From NCBI RefSeq assembly GCF_001050345.1, contig NZ_LFMW01000002.1, positions 62,001-126,000 of the forward strand: a DNA stretch of 64,000 bases. Direction: 5' to 3'. The DNA is from Pseudomonas fildesensis. GTDB lineage: Bacteria > Pseudomonadota > Gammaproteobacteria > Pseudomonadales > Pseudomonadaceae. Within the stretch, counting starts at the first letter, position 1; each line of letters starts with the position of its first letter. The notes under the pieces are model-generated. The model saw only the letters and a list, made by a program, of their open reading frames with translations. It made no database searches and was not told where the DNA came from. The translations under genes and the position numbers were made by a program. Positions 37,245 to 47,546 of the stretch are shown here, piece by piece.

Positions 37245-39695
37245 TCAAGCCGGCAGCGGGCGGGTTACCAAAGGGGCGCTGGCGGCCTGCACACTCGGCA
37301 GGCGAGTCAGGCGCAGGGCGTTAAGCACCACGGTCAACGAACTGAGGGACATGCCGATCGCCGCCCAGATCGGCGTGATCCAGCCGAGGGCGGCAAACGG
37401 CAGCATAAGGCCATTGTACAGCCCGGCCCACAGCAGGTTTTCAATGATTACCCGACGGGTGCGCCGCGCCAGGGTGAAGGCTTGCACCAGCGCGTCGAGT
37501 CGGTTGGACAGCAGCACCGCATCGGCGCTGGTTTTCGCCAGGTCGGTGGCCGAGCCCATGGCCACGCTGATGTCGGCGGCGGCCAGTACCGGCACATCGT
37601 TGACGCCATCGCCGAGCATCAGCACCTTGCGACCTTCCTTGTGCAGCTGTTGCAGCACCTGCAACTTGTCGTCAGGGCGCAGGCCGCCGTGGGCTTCATC
37701 GATGCCCAGTTCGGCGGCCACACTGGCCACCATCGGCGAACTGTCCCCCGACAGCAGTAGCGTGCGCCAGCCACGCGCCTTGCACGCGGCCAGCAGGGCA
37801 GGGGCGTCGCTGCGCAGGCGGTCGTCCAGCACGAACCAGGCGAGGGCGCCCTCGCGGTCGCCGAGCAGCAGCCATTGCCCGGCTTCCTCCGGCGAAGCCG
37901 GGATCGGGCAACCACTGAGTTCGCAGGCGTAGCCCGGTTGGCCGATGCGCAGCAGGCGCTCGCCCACGCGACCTTCCAGGCCGAGGCCGGGAGCACTGAG
38001 TACTTCATCGGCGGCCAGCGGCGCACGGCCAAAGGCGCGGGCGATAGGGTGCTCGGAACGGTTTTCCAGGGCGGCGGCGAGGCCCAGGCACTCGTCGCTG
38101 TTCAACCTGCCCAAGGGGCGGATCGCGCGCAATGCCAGGCGGCCTTCGGTAAGGGTGCCGGTCTTGTCGAAGATCACGGTGTCAATCTGGTTCAGGCCTT
38201 CCAGCACATGGCCTCGGGTCAGCAGCAGGCCGAGTTTGTGCAGGGTGCCGGTGGCGGCGGTGAGGGCGGTCGGCGTTGCGAGGGAAAGTGCGCACGGGCA
38301 GGTCGCCACCAGCATCGCCAGCACAATCCAGAAGGCTCTCGATGAGTCCAGTTCCCACCACAACAGGCCGATCAGCACGGCGGCAATCAACGAGCACAAC
38401 AGGAACCACTGCGCGGCGCGGTCGGCGATTTGGGCCAGGGGCGGTTTCTCGGCCTGGGCACGTTCCAGCAGGCGAACGATGGCGGATAAGCGCGTGTCGT
38501 GGCCGAGGGCGCGGACTTCGACAGTCAGCGCGCCTTCGACGTTGAGGGTGCCAGCGGTGACGGCGTCGCCGACTTGCCGGGGCTGCGGCAGGTATTCGCC
38601 GGTGAGCAGGGATTCATCGATGCTGGATTGGCCATCGAGAATCACCCCGTCCGCCGGCACTACGGCGCCGGGGTGGACCAGCACGCGGTCGGCCAGGGCC
38701 AGTTCGCTGAGCAGGATGCGCTCGTTCTGGCCATCAGCCTTCAGGCGCAGGCACGAGGCGGGCAGCAGGTTGACCAGTTGCGCGGTCGCCGCAGCGGTGC
38801 GTTCGCGGGCGCGGCGTTCCAGATAGCGACCGGCCAGCAGGAACAGCGCGAACATGCCCACCGCGTCGAAATACAACTCGCCGACGCCGGTGATAGCCGT
38901 CCAGATGCCTGCCAGATAAGCACCGCCAATCGCCAGCGACACCGACACATCCATGGTCAGGTGACGGGTGCGCAGGTCGCGCATGGCGCCTTTGAAAAAC
39001 GGCGCGCAGCTGTAGAACACGATGGGTGTTGTGAGAAACATCGCGACCCAGCGCAGGATAACGTGCAGCTCCGGGCTCAGGTCGATATTGAATTCCGGCC
39101 AGGTGGCCATCGTCGCCATCATCGCCTGGAACCACAGCAGCCCGGCGACGCCCAGTTGGCGCAAGGCCAGGCGGTTTTCGCTGGCCAGTTGTTCGGCTGC
39201 GCGATCTGCTTGATAAGGGTGGGCGGCGTAGCCGATATGGCGCAGCTCGCTGAGCAACTGGCTCAACGGCAGTTGGCCGTCGGCCCAGCGTACTTGCAGG
39301 CGGTGGTTGGACAGGTTCAACCGCGCCTCGGCCACGGCAGGCAGGCTTCGCAAGTGTTTTTCGATCAGCCAGCCGCAGGCCGCGCAGCTGATGCCTTCCA
39401 TTAATAGTGTGGTTTCGGCGAGCTCGCCTTCGTGGCGCACGAAGGGCTTTTGCACGTCTGCGCGGTCGTACAGCGCCAATTCATCGGCCAATTGCACTGG
39501 CAGTGCCTCGGGGTTGGCCGAGGCTTCGCTGCGGTGCTGGTAATAGCTTTCCAGCCCGCCGGCCACGATGGCTTCGGCCACGGCCTGGCAGCCGGGGCAG
39601 CAGAGCTCACGGCGCTCGCCGAGGATCACGGCAGTGAAGCGGTTGCCCGGCGGGACGGGCAGGGCGCAGTGGTAGCAGGGGGTTGGGATGCTCAT
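37245..39695 (-). CDS. ccoI: copper-translocating P1B-type ATPase CcoI (FixI)
   Basis: Supplies copper for cbb3 oxidase assembly. The 816-aa protein has an N-terminal cysteine-rich segment (CYHCALPV and CCPGCQAV), an HMA domain with GISCAACGW, and eight or so membrane helices with the metal-site CPC in ATCPCALSLATPTAL. The phosphorylation motif FDKTGTLTEGRL and the hinge GDGVNDVPVLAAADIS are also present. It belongs to ccoG-ccoH-ccoI-ccoS. A long hairpin repeat separates it from ccoH. Confidence 0.96.
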   Translation of the reverse strand: MSIPTPCYHCALPVPPGNRFTAVILGERRELCCPGCQAVAEAIVAGGLESYYQHRSEASANPEALPVQLADELALYDRADVQKPFVRHEGELAETTLLMEGISCAACGWLIEKHLRSLPAVAEARLNLSNHRLQVRWADGQLPLSQLLSELRHIGYAAHPYQADRAAEQLASENRLALRQLGVAGLLWFQAMMATMATWPEFNIDLSPELHVILRWVAMFLTTPIVFYSCAPFFKGAMRDLRTRHLTMDVSVSLAIGGAYLAGIWTAITGVGELYFDAVGMFALFLLAGRYLERRARERTAAATAQLVNLLPASCLRLKADGQNERILLSELALADRVLVHPGAVVPADGVILDGQSSIDESLLTGEYLPQPRQVGDAVTAGTLNVEGALTVEVRALGHDTRLSAIVRLLERAQAEKPPLAQIADRAAQWFLLCSLIAAVLIGLLWWELDSSRAFWIVLAMLVATCPCALSLATPTALTAATGTLHKLGLLLTRGHVLEGLNQIDTVIFDKTGTLTEGRLALRAIRPLGRLNSDECLGLAAALENRSEHPIARAFGRAPLAADEVLSAPGLGLEGRVGERLLRIGQPGYACELSGCPIPASPEEAGQWLLLGDREGALAWFVLDDRLRSDAPALLAACKARGWRTLLLSGDSSPMVASVAAELGIDEAHGGLRPDDKLQVLQQLHKEGRKVLMLGDGVNDVPVLAAADISVAMGSATDLAKTSADAVLLSNRLDALVQAFTLARRTRRVIIENLLWAGLYNGLMLPFAALGWITPIWAAIGMSLSSLTVVLNALRLTRLPSVQAASAPLVTRPLPA

Positions 39696-39710
39696 GGCTT
39701 AATTTCCGCA

Positions 39711-39817
39711 GATCGTTCCCGCGCTCTGCGTGGGAACGCCTCGCTGGACGCTCTGCGTCCGCTTCTGTGACGCAGAGTGTCACGGGCTGCATTCCCACGC
39801 GGAGCGTGGGAACGATC
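39711..39817. repeat. long hairpin repeat, copy E, inside the ccoGHIS operon
   Basis: Arms at 39711-39739 and 39789-39817 form inverted copies of the GATCGTTCCC element, with a central palindromic GGACGCTCTGCGTCC piece. It lies in the gap between ccoH and ccoI. Confidence 0.93.
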
Positions 39818-39838
39818 AAGTGTGCAAAAGGCAGGCTA

Positions 39839-40378
39839 TTACTTTTTCAGGTCTTCAGCACCCTGCAGCGGTTCGTCACCCAGCAGCAAGTCCGTGTCGT
39901 GGCTGACCTGTTCTTCCTCGAACATGCGCCAGGTGCGGTCGCCTTCCACGCCGAGCAATTCCACGAAGCGCCGGCCTTCGACCTTGTCGGTGACCTGGCC
40001 GATGTAGCGCCCGGGTTCGCTGTCGCTGCGGGCCAGGGTGATCTTGCGATCCTTCTCCGGCTGGGTCGGGGAAATCAGGTTCAATTCCAGGGTTGCAGGG
40101 CCGCTGTTGCCGGTGAGGTGCACCTCGACTTCGCCAGTCAATTCGTCAAGGTGCACCTTGGCGCGCAGCTGCAGGGTCTGGGCCAGCAGTTCGCGGTCCA
40201 GGGAACGGTTGATGCCTTTGCCCGCCTCGTAATAGTTGTCGTTGACGAGGTTGTCCGGGTTCTTCACCGCGATGGTCACCATGGTCAAGGTCAAGGTCAC
40301 CGAGCAGGCCAGGATGCCAATGATGATCCAGGGCCAGAGGTGCTTGTACCAGGGGCTTGCGGCAGTAGCTACGGGCAT
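39839..40378 (-). CDS. ccoH: cbb3 oxidase assembly protein CcoH (FixH)
   Basis: A 179-aa protein with one N-terminal membrane helix (WPWIIIGILACSVTLTLTMV) and a periplasmic domain of the FixH family (NDNYYEAGKGIN is the conserved patch). It stabilises the oxidase subunits during assembly. The ATG at 40378 fits. It is 31 bp after ccoG and 143 bp before ccoI, the latter gap filled by a hairpin repeat. Confidence 0.94.
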   Translation of the reverse strand: MPVATAASPWYKHLWPWIIIGILACSVTLTLTMVTIAVKNPDNLVNDNYYEAGKGINRSLDRELLAQTLQLRAKVHLDELTGEVEVHLTGNSGPATLELNLISPTQPEKDRKITLARSDSEPGRYIGQVTDKVEGRRFVELLGVEGDRTWRMFEEEQVSHDTDLLLGDEPLQGAEDLKK

Positions 40379-40409
40379 CGTTCTGCTCTCTTGTTAAAGG
40401 GCTTTCTGT

Positions 40410-41825
40410 TTAACGGACCTGTGGGCCGATGAATCGGCTCTTGGCTTCAATATGAACGCTGGCGTCATCGGCATCTTTGAGGATGAAGGTCACCTCGTTG
40501 GTGCTCGACGGCAATTGCTCCGGCGCACTCGACAACTCGACCGGCATGCTGACGATATCGCCGGCGGCCACTTTGATTTCGCGTCGCCCTTGCAACTTGA
40601 GGTCCGGCAGGCCGGCGGCGTCGAGCACGTAGGTGTGGTCGCGCTGGTCCTTGTTCATGATCTTCAGGCTGTAGACGTTCTCGATCCGCCCCTCGGCGTT
40701 TTCGCGGTACAGCACGCGGTCCTTGCTCACGTCGAAACCTACCAGCGAGCGCATGAAAAACGCGCCGGCCAGCAGGCTGATCATTGCCAGCAACACCAGG
40801 GCGTAACCGATCAGTCGTGGACGCAGCTTGTGGGTTTTCTGCCCGGAGAGGTTGTGTTCGGTGGTGTAGCTGATCAGGCCGCGCGGGTAGTCCATCTTGT
40901 CCATGATGTTGTCGCAGGCGTCGATACACGCGGCGCAACCGATGCACTCGATCTGCAGGCCATCGCGGATGTCGATACCGGTCGGGCACACCTGCACGCA
41001 CATCGTGCAATCGATGCAATCCCCCAGGCCCTCGGCCTTGTAGTCGACGCCTTTTTTGCGCGGGCCACGTACTTCGCCACGGCGCGGGTCGTAGGAGACA
41101 ATCAGGGTGTCCTTGTCGAACATCACACTCTGGAAGCGTGCGTACGGGCACATGTAGATGCACACCTGTTCGCGCAGCCAGCCGGCGTTGCCGTAGGTGG
41201 CAAGGGTGAAGAAACCTACCCAGAAATACGACCAGCCATCTGCCTGGCCGGTGAAGAACTCGAACACCAATTCACGGATCGGCGAGAAGTAGCCGACGAA
41301 GGTCATCCCGGTGAGAAAACCGATCAGCAGCCACAGGGTGTGCTTGCTGAACTTACGCAGAAATTTGTTCGCGCCCATTGGCGCCTTGTCGAGCTTGATG
41401 CGCTGGTTGCGGTCGCCTTCGGTGACCTTTTCGCACCACATGAAGATCCACGTCCATACGCTTTGCGGGCAGGTGTAGCCGCACCACACGCGCCCGGCGT
41501 ACACGGTGATAAAGAACAGGCCAAAGGCCGCAACAATGAGAATGCCCGAGAGCAGGATGAAGTCCTGGGGCCAGAAGGTCGCGCCAAAAATAAAGAACTT
41601 ACGTTCCGGCAGGTTCCACCACACGGCCTGGTGGCCACCCCAGTTCAGCCACACGGTGCCGAAGTAGAGGAGGAACAAGCCGGCACCGCCGAGCATGCGC
41701 AAGTTACGGAACAGGCCGGTGAAGGCGCGGGTGTAGATTTTCTCGCGCGACGCATAGAGGTCGACGTTGTTGTTCGAGTTTTTGGCAGGCGGGGTAACGT
41801 TATGTACCGGTATTTGGTTGCTCAT
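40410..41825 (-). CDS. ccoG: cbb3 oxidase maturation ferredoxin-like protein CcoG
   Basis: A 471-aa membrane iron-sulfur protein of the FixG/RdxA family, thought to reduce copper for CcoN assembly. It has several helices, a CGYTCPQSVW motif near residue 115, two 4Fe-4S motifs (CIDCTMCVQVCPTG and CIGCAACIDACDN), and an Ig-like C-terminal domain. The ATG at 41825 is used; another ATG precedes it directly. First gene of ccoGHIS, with an ANR box about 160 bp upstream. Confidence 0.96.
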   Translation of the reverse strand: MSNQIPVHNVTPPAKNSNNNVDLYASREKIYTRAFTGLFRNLRMLGGAGLFLLYFGTVWLNWGGHQAVWWNLPERKFFIFGATFWPQDFILLSGILIVAAFGLFFITVYAGRVWCGYTCPQSVWTWIFMWCEKVTEGDRNQRIKLDKAPMGANKFLRKFSKHTLWLLIGFLTGMTFVGYFSPIRELVFEFFTGQADGWSYFWVGFFTLATYGNAGWLREQVCIYMCPYARFQSVMFDKDTLIVSYDPRRGEVRGPRKKGVDYKAEGLGDCIDCTMCVQVCPTGIDIRDGLQIECIGCAACIDACDNIMDKMDYPRGLISYTTEHNLSGQKTHKLRPRLIGYALVLLAMISLLAGAFFMRSLVGFDVSKDRVLYRENAEGRIENVYSLKIMNKDQRDHTYVLDAAGLPDLKLQGRREIKVAAGDIVSMPVELSSAPEQLPSSTNEVTFILKDADDASVHIEAKSRFIGPQVR

Positions 41826-41978
41826 CATTGCATCCCACGGCGGTGGAGATTTGCCTCGGCCAGTACGTGCCAACCGGGGTCAAATTAGGGGTCTTGCAGT
41901 GGCCTAATGATACGCCCCCGATGGTGCGCAAAGGGTGCGACCTTTGGTCGCGTTGGGGGAAATCAATTGATGGTGTAG

Positions 41979-41992
41979 GTGATCTGGATCAA
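41979..41992. promoter_or_regulatory. ANR box upstream of ccoG
   Basis: GTGATCTGGATCAA, or TTGATCCAGATCAC on the ccoG strand, matches the ANR consensus at nine of ten positions. It is about 160 bp before the ccoG start, leaving room for a 5' leader. Confidence 0.7.
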
Positions 41993-42073
41993 TTGACTTG
42001 GGAAGTATGGACGGTTTTCGCCGCGATGCAGGGTTCAATCCTGCAGATTCCAGAGCTTGGAATGCAATCCCAA

Positions 42074-42166
42074 TGTGGGAGGGGGCTTGCTCCCGATAGT
42101 GGGTCGTCAGTTGGCACAACTGTCACTGAACCACCGCTATCGGGAGCAAGCCCCCTCCCACATTTT
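42074..42166. repeat. REPIN of the GTGGGAGGGGGCTTGCTCCC type
   Basis: GTGGGAGGGGGCTTGCTCCC and its inverse GGGAGCAAGCCCCCTCCCAC flank a 40-bp centre, just downstream of ccoP1. This is the REPIN type common in P. fluorescens relatives. A second copy lies at 49749-49834. Confidence 0.93.
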
Positions 42167-42177
42167 GCTGTTTTGAC

Positions 42178-43155
42178 TTACTGCGCTTCGGGCACCTTAT
42201 CCCCATGGGACAAGCTATAAACATACGCTGCCAGCAAGTGCACCTTATCGTTACCTTGCAACTGTTCCTGCGCAGGCATCTGGCCCTGGCGGCCGTAGCG
42301 GATGGTCTGCTGCAGTTGGGCGAAGCTCGAACCGTAGATGAACGCGCCCGGGTGGGTCAGGTCGGGTGCGCCCATGGCTGGGGTGCCTTTACCGGCCGGG
42401 CCGTGGCAGGCCACGCAGTTGGCGGCGAAGATTTTTTCACCGTTGGCAACGTCAGCCTTGGCGCCTTCCGGCAGCTTGCGCCCATCCAGGTTGGTCACGA
42501 CGAATGCAGCCACGTCGCTCACGCCCTGTTCCTTGATGATATCCAGCCAGCCCGGCATGACGGCATGGCGGCCCTTCATGATGGTTTCCTTGATGGTGGC
42601 CGGCTCGCCGCCCCAGCGCCAGTCGGCGTCGGTGAGGTTGGGGAAGCCGTAGGCGCCCTTGGCGTCGGAACCGTGGCACACCGAGCAGTTGGAGGCGAAC
42701 AGGCGGCCGCCCATCTTCAAGGCTTGCGGGTCCTTGGCGACGTCTTCAATCGGCATCGAAGCGAACTTGGCGAAGATCGGCCCGAACTTGGCGTCCGACT
42801 TGGCCATTTCCTTTTCCCACTCGTGCACGCCGGTCCAGCCAGTCTGGCCGTTGGCGAAGGCGGTTTGCTTGTCGTTGTCGAGGTAGTTGTAGCCCGGCAG
42901 CAGGCCTTTCCAGTTGCCCAGGCCAGGGTAAAGCACCAAGTAACCGAGGGCGAAGATGATGGTGCCGACGAACAGCATGAACCACCACTTCGGCAGCGGG
43001 TTGTCGTATTCCTCGATACCGTCGAACGAGTGGCCGACAGTCTCGTCCGTTTGCTCGGCGCGCTGGCCCTTGCGGGTCGACAGCAGCAGCCAGGTCAGGG
43101 CGAAAATGGTACCCAGACTGAGGACTGTGACGTACAGACTCCAGAACGTAGTCAT
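42178..43155 (-). CDS. ccoP1: cbb3 cytochrome oxidase subunit III (dihaem cytochrome c), copy 1
   Basis: A 325-aa membrane-anchored electron carrier of the oxidase. Two N-terminal helices are followed by two cytochrome c domains with CSVCH and CVACH haem sites. It overlaps ccoQ1 by 4 bp and is last in ccoN1-O1-Q1-P1. It is about 20 residues longer than the second copy at 45813, mainly through an insertion before the first haem domain. Confidence 0.96.
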   Translation of the reverse strand: MTTFWSLYVTVLSLGTIFALTWLLLSTRKGQRAEQTDETVGHSFDGIEEYDNPLPKWWFMLFVGTIIFALGYLVLYPGLGNWKGLLPGYNYLDNDKQTAFANGQTGWTGVHEWEKEMAKSDAKFGPIFAKFASMPIEDVAKDPQALKMGGRLFASNCSVCHGSDAKGAYGFPNLTDADWRWGGEPATIKETIMKGRHAVMPGWLDIIKEQGVSDVAAFVVTNLDGRKLPEGAKADVANGEKIFAANCVACHGPAGKGTPAMGAPDLTHPGAFIYGSSFAQLQQTIRYGRQGQMPAQEQLQGNDKVHLLAAYVYSLSHGDKVPEAQ

Positions 43156-43337
43156 TCTTTGTTACTCCTAGACGCTTGCTCGACGTGCTTGATGGCTTCG
43201 GGATCATCCGCAAAGGGCAGCATGGTCGCGTCGTCAAACTCCGACTTGCGCCGGGGGCTGAACACCCACAACGCCAGGCCGATAAAGGCCACCATCACCA
43301 CAACGGTGCCCAGGCCTCGAATCATCCCGATATCCAT
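43152..43337 (-). CDS. ccoQ1: cbb3 oxidase subunit CcoQ, copy 1
   Basis: A 61-aa single-helix protein ([16 protein letters not shown], then a basic and acidic tail) that stabilises the oxidase complex. The ATG at 43337 ([10 protein letters not shown]) was chosen over an ATG three codons earlier. It lies 5 bp after ccoO1 and overlaps ccoP1. Confidence 0.9.
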   Translation of the reverse strand: MDIGMIRGLGTVVVMVAFIGLALWVFSPRRKSEFDDATMLPFADDPEAIKHVEQASRSNKE

Positions 43338-43342
43338 GAAGG

Positions 43343-43951
43343 TCACCGTTTGCTTTTGATGATGGTGCCAAGGCCCTGCAGGTAGGCCACCAGTGCGTCC
43401 ATTTCGGTCTTGCCCTTCACGGCTGCGGCTGCACCGGCGATGTCTTCGTCGGTGTAGGGCACGCCCAGGGTGCGCAAGACTTCCATCTTCTTCGCGGTGT
43501 CCTTGCCGTCGAGCTTGTTTTCCACGAGGAACGGGTAGGCCGGCATTTTCGACTCAGGCACTACGTTGCGCGGGTTGTACAAGTGCGCACGCTGCCAGTC
43601 ATCGGAATAACGCCCGCCAACACGGGCCAGGTCCGGGCCGGTACGTTTGGAACCCCACAGGAACGGGTGGTCCCACACACTTTCACCGGCGACCGAGTAG
43701 TGGCCGTAGCGTTCCGTTTCGGCGCGGAACGGGCGGATCATCTGCGAGTGGCAGCCGACACAACCGTTGGCGATGTAGATATCGCGGCCTTCCAGTTCAA
43801 GGGCGGTGCGCGGCTTCATACCTTCCACCGGCTTGTTGGTTACGTCCTGGAAGAACAGCGGAACGATCTGGGTCAGGCCGCCGATACTCACGGCGATGAC
43901 CATGAAGAAGGCCAGCAGGCCGATATTCTTCTCGACTACTTCATGCTTCAT
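43343..43951 (-). CDS. ccoO1: cbb3 oxidase monohaem subunit II, copy 1
   Basis: A 202-aa membrane-anchored cytochrome c with one helix and a single CVGCH haem site (Cys64 to His68). It passes electrons from CcoP to CcoN. Its ATG overlaps the ccoN1 stop by one base, so the two are translationally coupled. Confidence 0.96.
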   Translation of the reverse strand: MKHEVVEKNIGLLAFFMVIAVSIGGLTQIVPLFFQDVTNKPVEGMKPRTALELEGRDIYIANGCVGCHSQMIRPFRAETERYGHYSVAGESVWDHPFLWGSKRTGPDLARVGGRYSDDWQRAHLYNPRNVVPESKMPAYPFLVENKLDGKDTAKKMEVLRTLGVPYTDEDIAGAAAAVKGKTEMDALVAYLQGLGTIIKSKR

Positions 43952-45393
43952 CAGTGGGCTCCCACAACGGCGATCTTGGCGGCGGCTTCAGCTTGCGCAG
44001 GGTCGGAGGCACGCACGGTGCGCCACACGTTGTAGGCCATGAACAGCATGCCGCTGGCAAAGAATGCACCACCGATGGCGCGGACGATGAAACCAGGGTG
44101 ACTGGCTTGCAGCGCTTCGACGAAGGAGTAGGTGAGGGTGCCGTCATCGTTGATCGCACGCCACATCAGGCCCTGGGTGATGCCGTTGACCCACATCGAG
44201 GCGATGTAGAGCACGGTACCGATGGTCGCAAGCCAGAAGTGCGTGTTGATCAGCCCGACGCTGTGCATCTGTGCACGGCCGAACAGTTTGGGGATCATGT
44301 GGTACAGCGCGCCGATGGAGATCATCGCTACCCAGCCGAGGGCGCCGGCGTGTACGTGGCCGATGGTCCAGTCGGTGTAGTGGGACAGCGAGTTGACGGT
44401 CTTGATCGCCATCATCGGCCCTTCGAAGGTCGACATGCCGTAGAAGGCCAGCGAGACCACCAGGAAGCGCAGGATCGGGTCGGTGCGCAGCTTATGCCAG
44501 GCGCCCGACAGGGTCATCATGCCGTTGATCATGCCGCCCCAACTCGGGGCCAGCAGGATGATCGACATCGCCATGCCCAGCGACTGCGCCCAGTCCGGCA
44601 GCGCGGTGTAGTGCAGGTGGTGGGGGCCAGCCCAGATGTACAGGGTGATCAGCGCCCAGAAGTGCACGATGGACAGGCGGTAGGAGTAAATCGGACGTTC
44701 GGCCTGTTTCGGCACGAAGTAGTACATCATCCCCAGGAAGCCGGTGGTGAGGAAGAAACCCACGGCGTTGTGGCCGTACCACCACTGGATCATCGCGTCC
44801 GTGGCCCCGGCGTACGCCGAGTAGGACTTGAACAGGCTGACCGGCAACGAGGCGTGGTTGACGATGTGCAGCATCGCCGTCACCAGGATGAACGCACCGT
44901 AGAACCAGTTACCCACATAGATGTGCTTGGTCTTGCGCTTGACGATGGTGCCGAAGAACACCAAGGCGTAGGTCACCCAGACGATAGCGAGCAAAATCGC
45001 GATCGGCCATTCCAGCTCGGCGTATTCCTTGGTGGTGGTGTAGCCCAGCGGCAAGGTGACGATGGCGCCGACGATGACCGCTTGCCAACCCCAGAAGGTG
45101 AAGGCAGCGAGGCTGTCGGAGATCAGTCGCGTCTGGCAGGTTCTCTGCACGACATAGTAGGAGGTGGCAAACAGTGCACATCCGCCGAAGGCGAAAATCA
45201 CCAGGTTGGTGTGCAGCGGGCGCAGGCGGCCAAAGGTCGTCCATGGCAAACCGAAATTCAATTCCGGCCAAACCAGTTGCGAGGCGATGAACACCCCGAG
45301 CCCCATGCCAAGGATCCCCCAGACCACCGTCATGATGGCGAACTGGCGGACTACCTTATAGTTATAAGCAGTCGGACTGATTGCTGTGCTCAT
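43951..45393 (-). CDS. ccoN1: cbb3 oxidase catalytic subunit I, copy 1
   Basis: The haem-copper oxygen-reducing subunit (480 aa, about 12 helices) with the histidine-rich helices of the family ([20 protein letters not shown] and [15 protein letters not shown]). The ATG at 45393 ([19 protein letters not shown]) matches the second copy. In P. aeruginosa the oxidase next to ccoG is the more constitutive cbb3-1. A degenerate ANR box lies about 92 bp upstream here. Confidence 0.97.
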   Translation of the reverse strand: MSTAISPTAYNYKVVRQFAIMTVVWGILGMGLGVFIASQLVWPELNFGLPWTTFGRLRPLHTNLVIFAFGGCALFATSYYVVQRTCQTRLISDSLAAFTFWGWQAVIVGAIVTLPLGYTTTKEYAELEWPIAILLAIVWVTYALVFFGTIVKRKTKHIYVGNWFYGAFILVTAMLHIVNHASLPVSLFKSYSAYAGATDAMIQWWYGHNAVGFFLTTGFLGMMYYFVPKQAERPIYSYRLSIVHFWALITLYIWAGPHHLHYTALPDWAQSLGMAMSIILLAPSWGGMINGMMTLSGAWHKLRTDPILRFLVVSLAFYGMSTFEGPMMAIKTVNSLSHYTDWTIGHVHAGALGWVAMISIGALYHMIPKLFGRAQMHSVGLINTHFWLATIGTVLYIASMWVNGITQGLMWRAINDDGTLTYSFVEALQASHPGFIVRAIGGAFFASGMLFMAYNVWRTVRASDPAQAEAAAKIAVVGAH

Positions 45394-45478
45394 TCTAAGG
45401 TTCCACGGTTTAGGTTTTTTTATAGGTAAAATTCGGCCGCAAGTATGTAGAAAGCAAGGGGCCATTGCAACGCAATGG

Positions 45479-45492
45479 CTGACCTGTATCAA
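45479..45492. promoter_or_regulatory. degenerate ANR box upstream of ccoN1
   Basis: CTGACCTGTATCAA matches TTGAT-N4-ATCAA at eight of ten positions. One half-site is perfect and the other weak, which would fit weaker Anr control of cco-1 than of cco-2. Confidence 0.45.
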
Positions 45493-45696
45493 TGCGTTCC
45501 ACGCCAGATTCTGCGCCCTTTCCATGTTTGGTGTAAGGATAAAATTCGAAATAGAAAGTTGATCAAGTGGACAGGAAAATTTTCAGGTCGCAACGGTAGT
45601 CGCCGCGTACGCTGGAACCGGTCCGCTGTGCAAGCAAGCGTAGACCCGAATGGCAAGAGGGGAAAGTTGTGCTTTGGAAGGGTGTGACGAACTGCC

Positions 45697-45797
45697 GCAG
45701 AGCGGCAGCCATAAGCGGCAAGTTGCAAGCCGCAAGAAAAAGCGGCTGCAAGATCCAAGTTGGGAACTCTTCTCTTGCAGCTTGAAGCTTAAAACTT
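45697..45797. repeat. AGC-type REP-like intergenic element
   Basis: Repeated and inverted pieces such as AAGCGGCAAGTTGCAAGCCGC, AGCGGCTGCAAG and CTTGCAGCTTGAAGCTT form a compound hairpin next to the ccoP2 stop. It is related in wording to 17513-17604. Confidence 0.6.
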
Positions 45798-45812
45798 TCG
45801 GCTCACCTGCTG

Positions 45813-46727
45813 CTATTGATGGGACAGGCTATACACGTAAGCTGCCAGCAGGTGCACCTTGTCATTGCCTTGCAGCACTTCCTGCGCAGGCATCTGGCCT
45901 TGGCGGCCATGGCGAATGGTCTGCTGCAATTGCGCCAGGCTGGTGCCGTAGATATAACCACCGGGCAGGGTCAGGTTCGGCGCGCCCATGGCCTCCATCC
46001 CATGGCCCTGCGGACCGTGGCAGGCCACGCAGGTGGTGTTGAACGCCGCTTGGCCGGCAGCCAGGTCGGCGCTGCTGTCGGCCGGCAATGGCAACTTGGC
46101 CAGGTCATGACGCACGTAGGCCGCGACGTTCTTCACACCGTCCTCGCCCAGTATTTCACCCCAAGCCGGCATCGCCGCGTGGCGACCGCCCATGATGGTA
46201 GCCTTGATGGCTTCGGCCGAACCGCCCCAGCGCCAGATAGTATCCGCCAGGTTGGGGAAGCCGTAGGCGCCCTTGGCATCCGAGCCGTGGCACACCGCGC
46301 AGTTAGACGCGAACAGGCGACCGCCCATCTTCAGCGCTTGCGGGTCCTTGGCTACTTCTTCTACCGGCATGGCCGAGAATTTGGCGAAGATCGGCCCGTA
46401 CTTGGTGTCGGCCTTGGCCATCTCCTTGTCCCATTCCTTGGCCGATGTCCAGCCGTCTTCATAGCCCGGCAACACGCCTTTCCAGTTGCCCAGGCCCGGG
46501 TAGAGGATCAAGTAGCCGACGGCGAACACCAGGGTGCCGGCGAACAGCATGAACCACCACTGCGGCAGCGGGTTGTCGTATTCCTCGATTCCGTCGAACG
46601 CGTGGCCCATGGTCTGGTCGACGCTACCCTTGGTCTCGCCCTTGCGGGTGCCGAACAACAGCCAGGTCAGGCCGATCAGGCTGCCCAGGGTCAATACGCA
46701 GATCCATGTACTCCAAAAGGTAGTCAT
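45813..46727 (-). CDS. ccoP2: cbb3 oxidase subunit III (dihaem), copy 2
   Basis: A 304-aa paralogue of ccoP1 with the same two CxxCH sites ([11 protein letters not shown] and [11 protein letters not shown]). It overlaps ccoQ2 by 4 bp and ends the second oxidase operon. It is somewhat shorter than copy 1 between the membrane anchor and the first haem domain. Confidence 0.96.
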   Translation of the reverse strand: MTTFWSTWICVLTLGSLIGLTWLLFGTRKGETKGSVDQTMGHAFDGIEEYDNPLPQWWFMLFAGTLVFAVGYLILYPGLGNWKGVLPGYEDGWTSAKEWDKEMAKADTKYGPIFAKFSAMPVEEVAKDPQALKMGGRLFASNCAVCHGSDAKGAYGFPNLADTIWRWGGSAEAIKATIMGGRHAAMPAWGEILGEDGVKNVAAYVRHDLAKLPLPADSSADLAAGQAAFNTTCVACHGPQGHGMEAMGAPNLTLPGGYIYGTSLAQLQQTIRHGRQGQMPAQEVLQGNDKVHLLAAYVYSLSHQ

Positions 46728-46924
46728 GGCCGGTTGCTCCTTGTTACAGGCTCTTCTTGAGCGTCGGATGGAGAAGGTTCATCGGCGAACGGCAGCAGGC
46801 GTGCCTGCTCGAAGTCCGCATTGCGCCGGTTGTTGAACACCCAGAGCGACAGGCCGATAAAGGCGATGGCCACCACCAGCGTGCCAAGGCCGCGAATGGT
46901 GCCCGCATCGATTTCAAATCCCAT
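46724..46924 (-). CDS. ccoQ2: cbb3 oxidase subunit CcoQ, copy 2
   Basis: A 66-aa single-helix protein ([16 protein letters not shown]) similar to copy 1 in the helix but different in the tail. The ATG at 46924 has GAGGTGAGCC before it, 3 bp after ccoO2. Confidence 0.9.
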   Translation of the reverse strand: MGFEIDAGTIRGLGTLVVAIAFIGLSLWVFNNRRNADFEQARLLPFADEPSPSDAQEEPVTRSNRP

Positions 46925-46927
46925 GGC

Positions 46928-47539
46928 TCACCTCTTGCTCTTGATGGCAGTGCCGAGCACTTGCAGGTACGAAACCAGCGCGTCCATCTCGGTCTTGCCC
47001 TTGAGGCTGGCCACTGCGCCACTGATGTCGTCGTCGGTGTACGGCACGCCGAGGGTGCGCATCACTTTCAACTTGGTCTCGGTGTGGCTGCTGTCGACGG
47101 CTGCGGTGACCAACCATGGGTAGGCCGGCATTTTCGACTCCGGTACCACGTTGCGCGGGTTGTACAAGTGCGCGCGGTGCCAGTCGTCCGAGTAGCGCGC
47201 GCCGACGCGGGCCAGGTCCGGCCCGGTGCGCTTGGAACCCCACAGGAATGGGTGGTCCCACACGCTTTCGCCCGCTACCGAGTAGTGGCCGTAGCGCTCT
47301 GTCTCTGCGCGGAACGGGCGGATCATCTGCGAGTGGCACTGTACGCAGCCTTCGCGGATGTAGATGTCGCGGCCTTCCAGTTGCAGCGCGGTGTAGGGCT
47401 TCATGCCTTCCACCGGCTTGTTGGTCACGTCCTGGAAGAACAGCGGGACGATCTGCGTCAGGCCGCCGATGCTCACGGCGAGCACCATGAGCAGCATCAG
47501 CAGGCCGACGTTCTTTTCAATCGTTTCGTGTTTCATCAT
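46928..47539 (-). CDS. ccoO2: cbb3 oxidase monohaem subunit II, copy 2
   Basis: A 203-aa paralogue of ccoO1 with haem motif CVQCH. It is very similar to copy 1 from [14 protein letters not shown] onward and diverges mainly in the segment after PAYP. Two ATGs in a row (47539 and 47536) could start it. It lies 7 bp after ccoN2. Confidence 0.96.
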   Translation of the reverse strand: MMKHETIEKNVGLLMLLMVLAVSIGGLTQIVPLFFQDVTNKPVEGMKPYTALQLEGRDIYIREGCVQCHSQMIRPFRAETERYGHYSVAGESVWDHPFLWGSKRTGPDLARVGARYSDDWHRAHLYNPRNVVPESKMPAYPWLVTAAVDSSHTETKLKVMRTLGVPYTDDDISGAVASLKGKTEMDALVSYLQVLGTAIKSKR

Positions 47540-47546
47540 CGACTCC

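Larger units (their letters stand above)
45394..45812. other. upstream region of ccoN1 with an ANR-like site and a REP-like element
   Basis: This gap of about 420 bp between ccoP2 and ccoN1 holds a partial ANR box (45479-45492) and a compound hairpin (45697-45797). Otherwise nothing recognisable was seen. The promoter of cco-1 must lie here, or the operon depends on read-through from cco-2. Confidence 0.6.
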
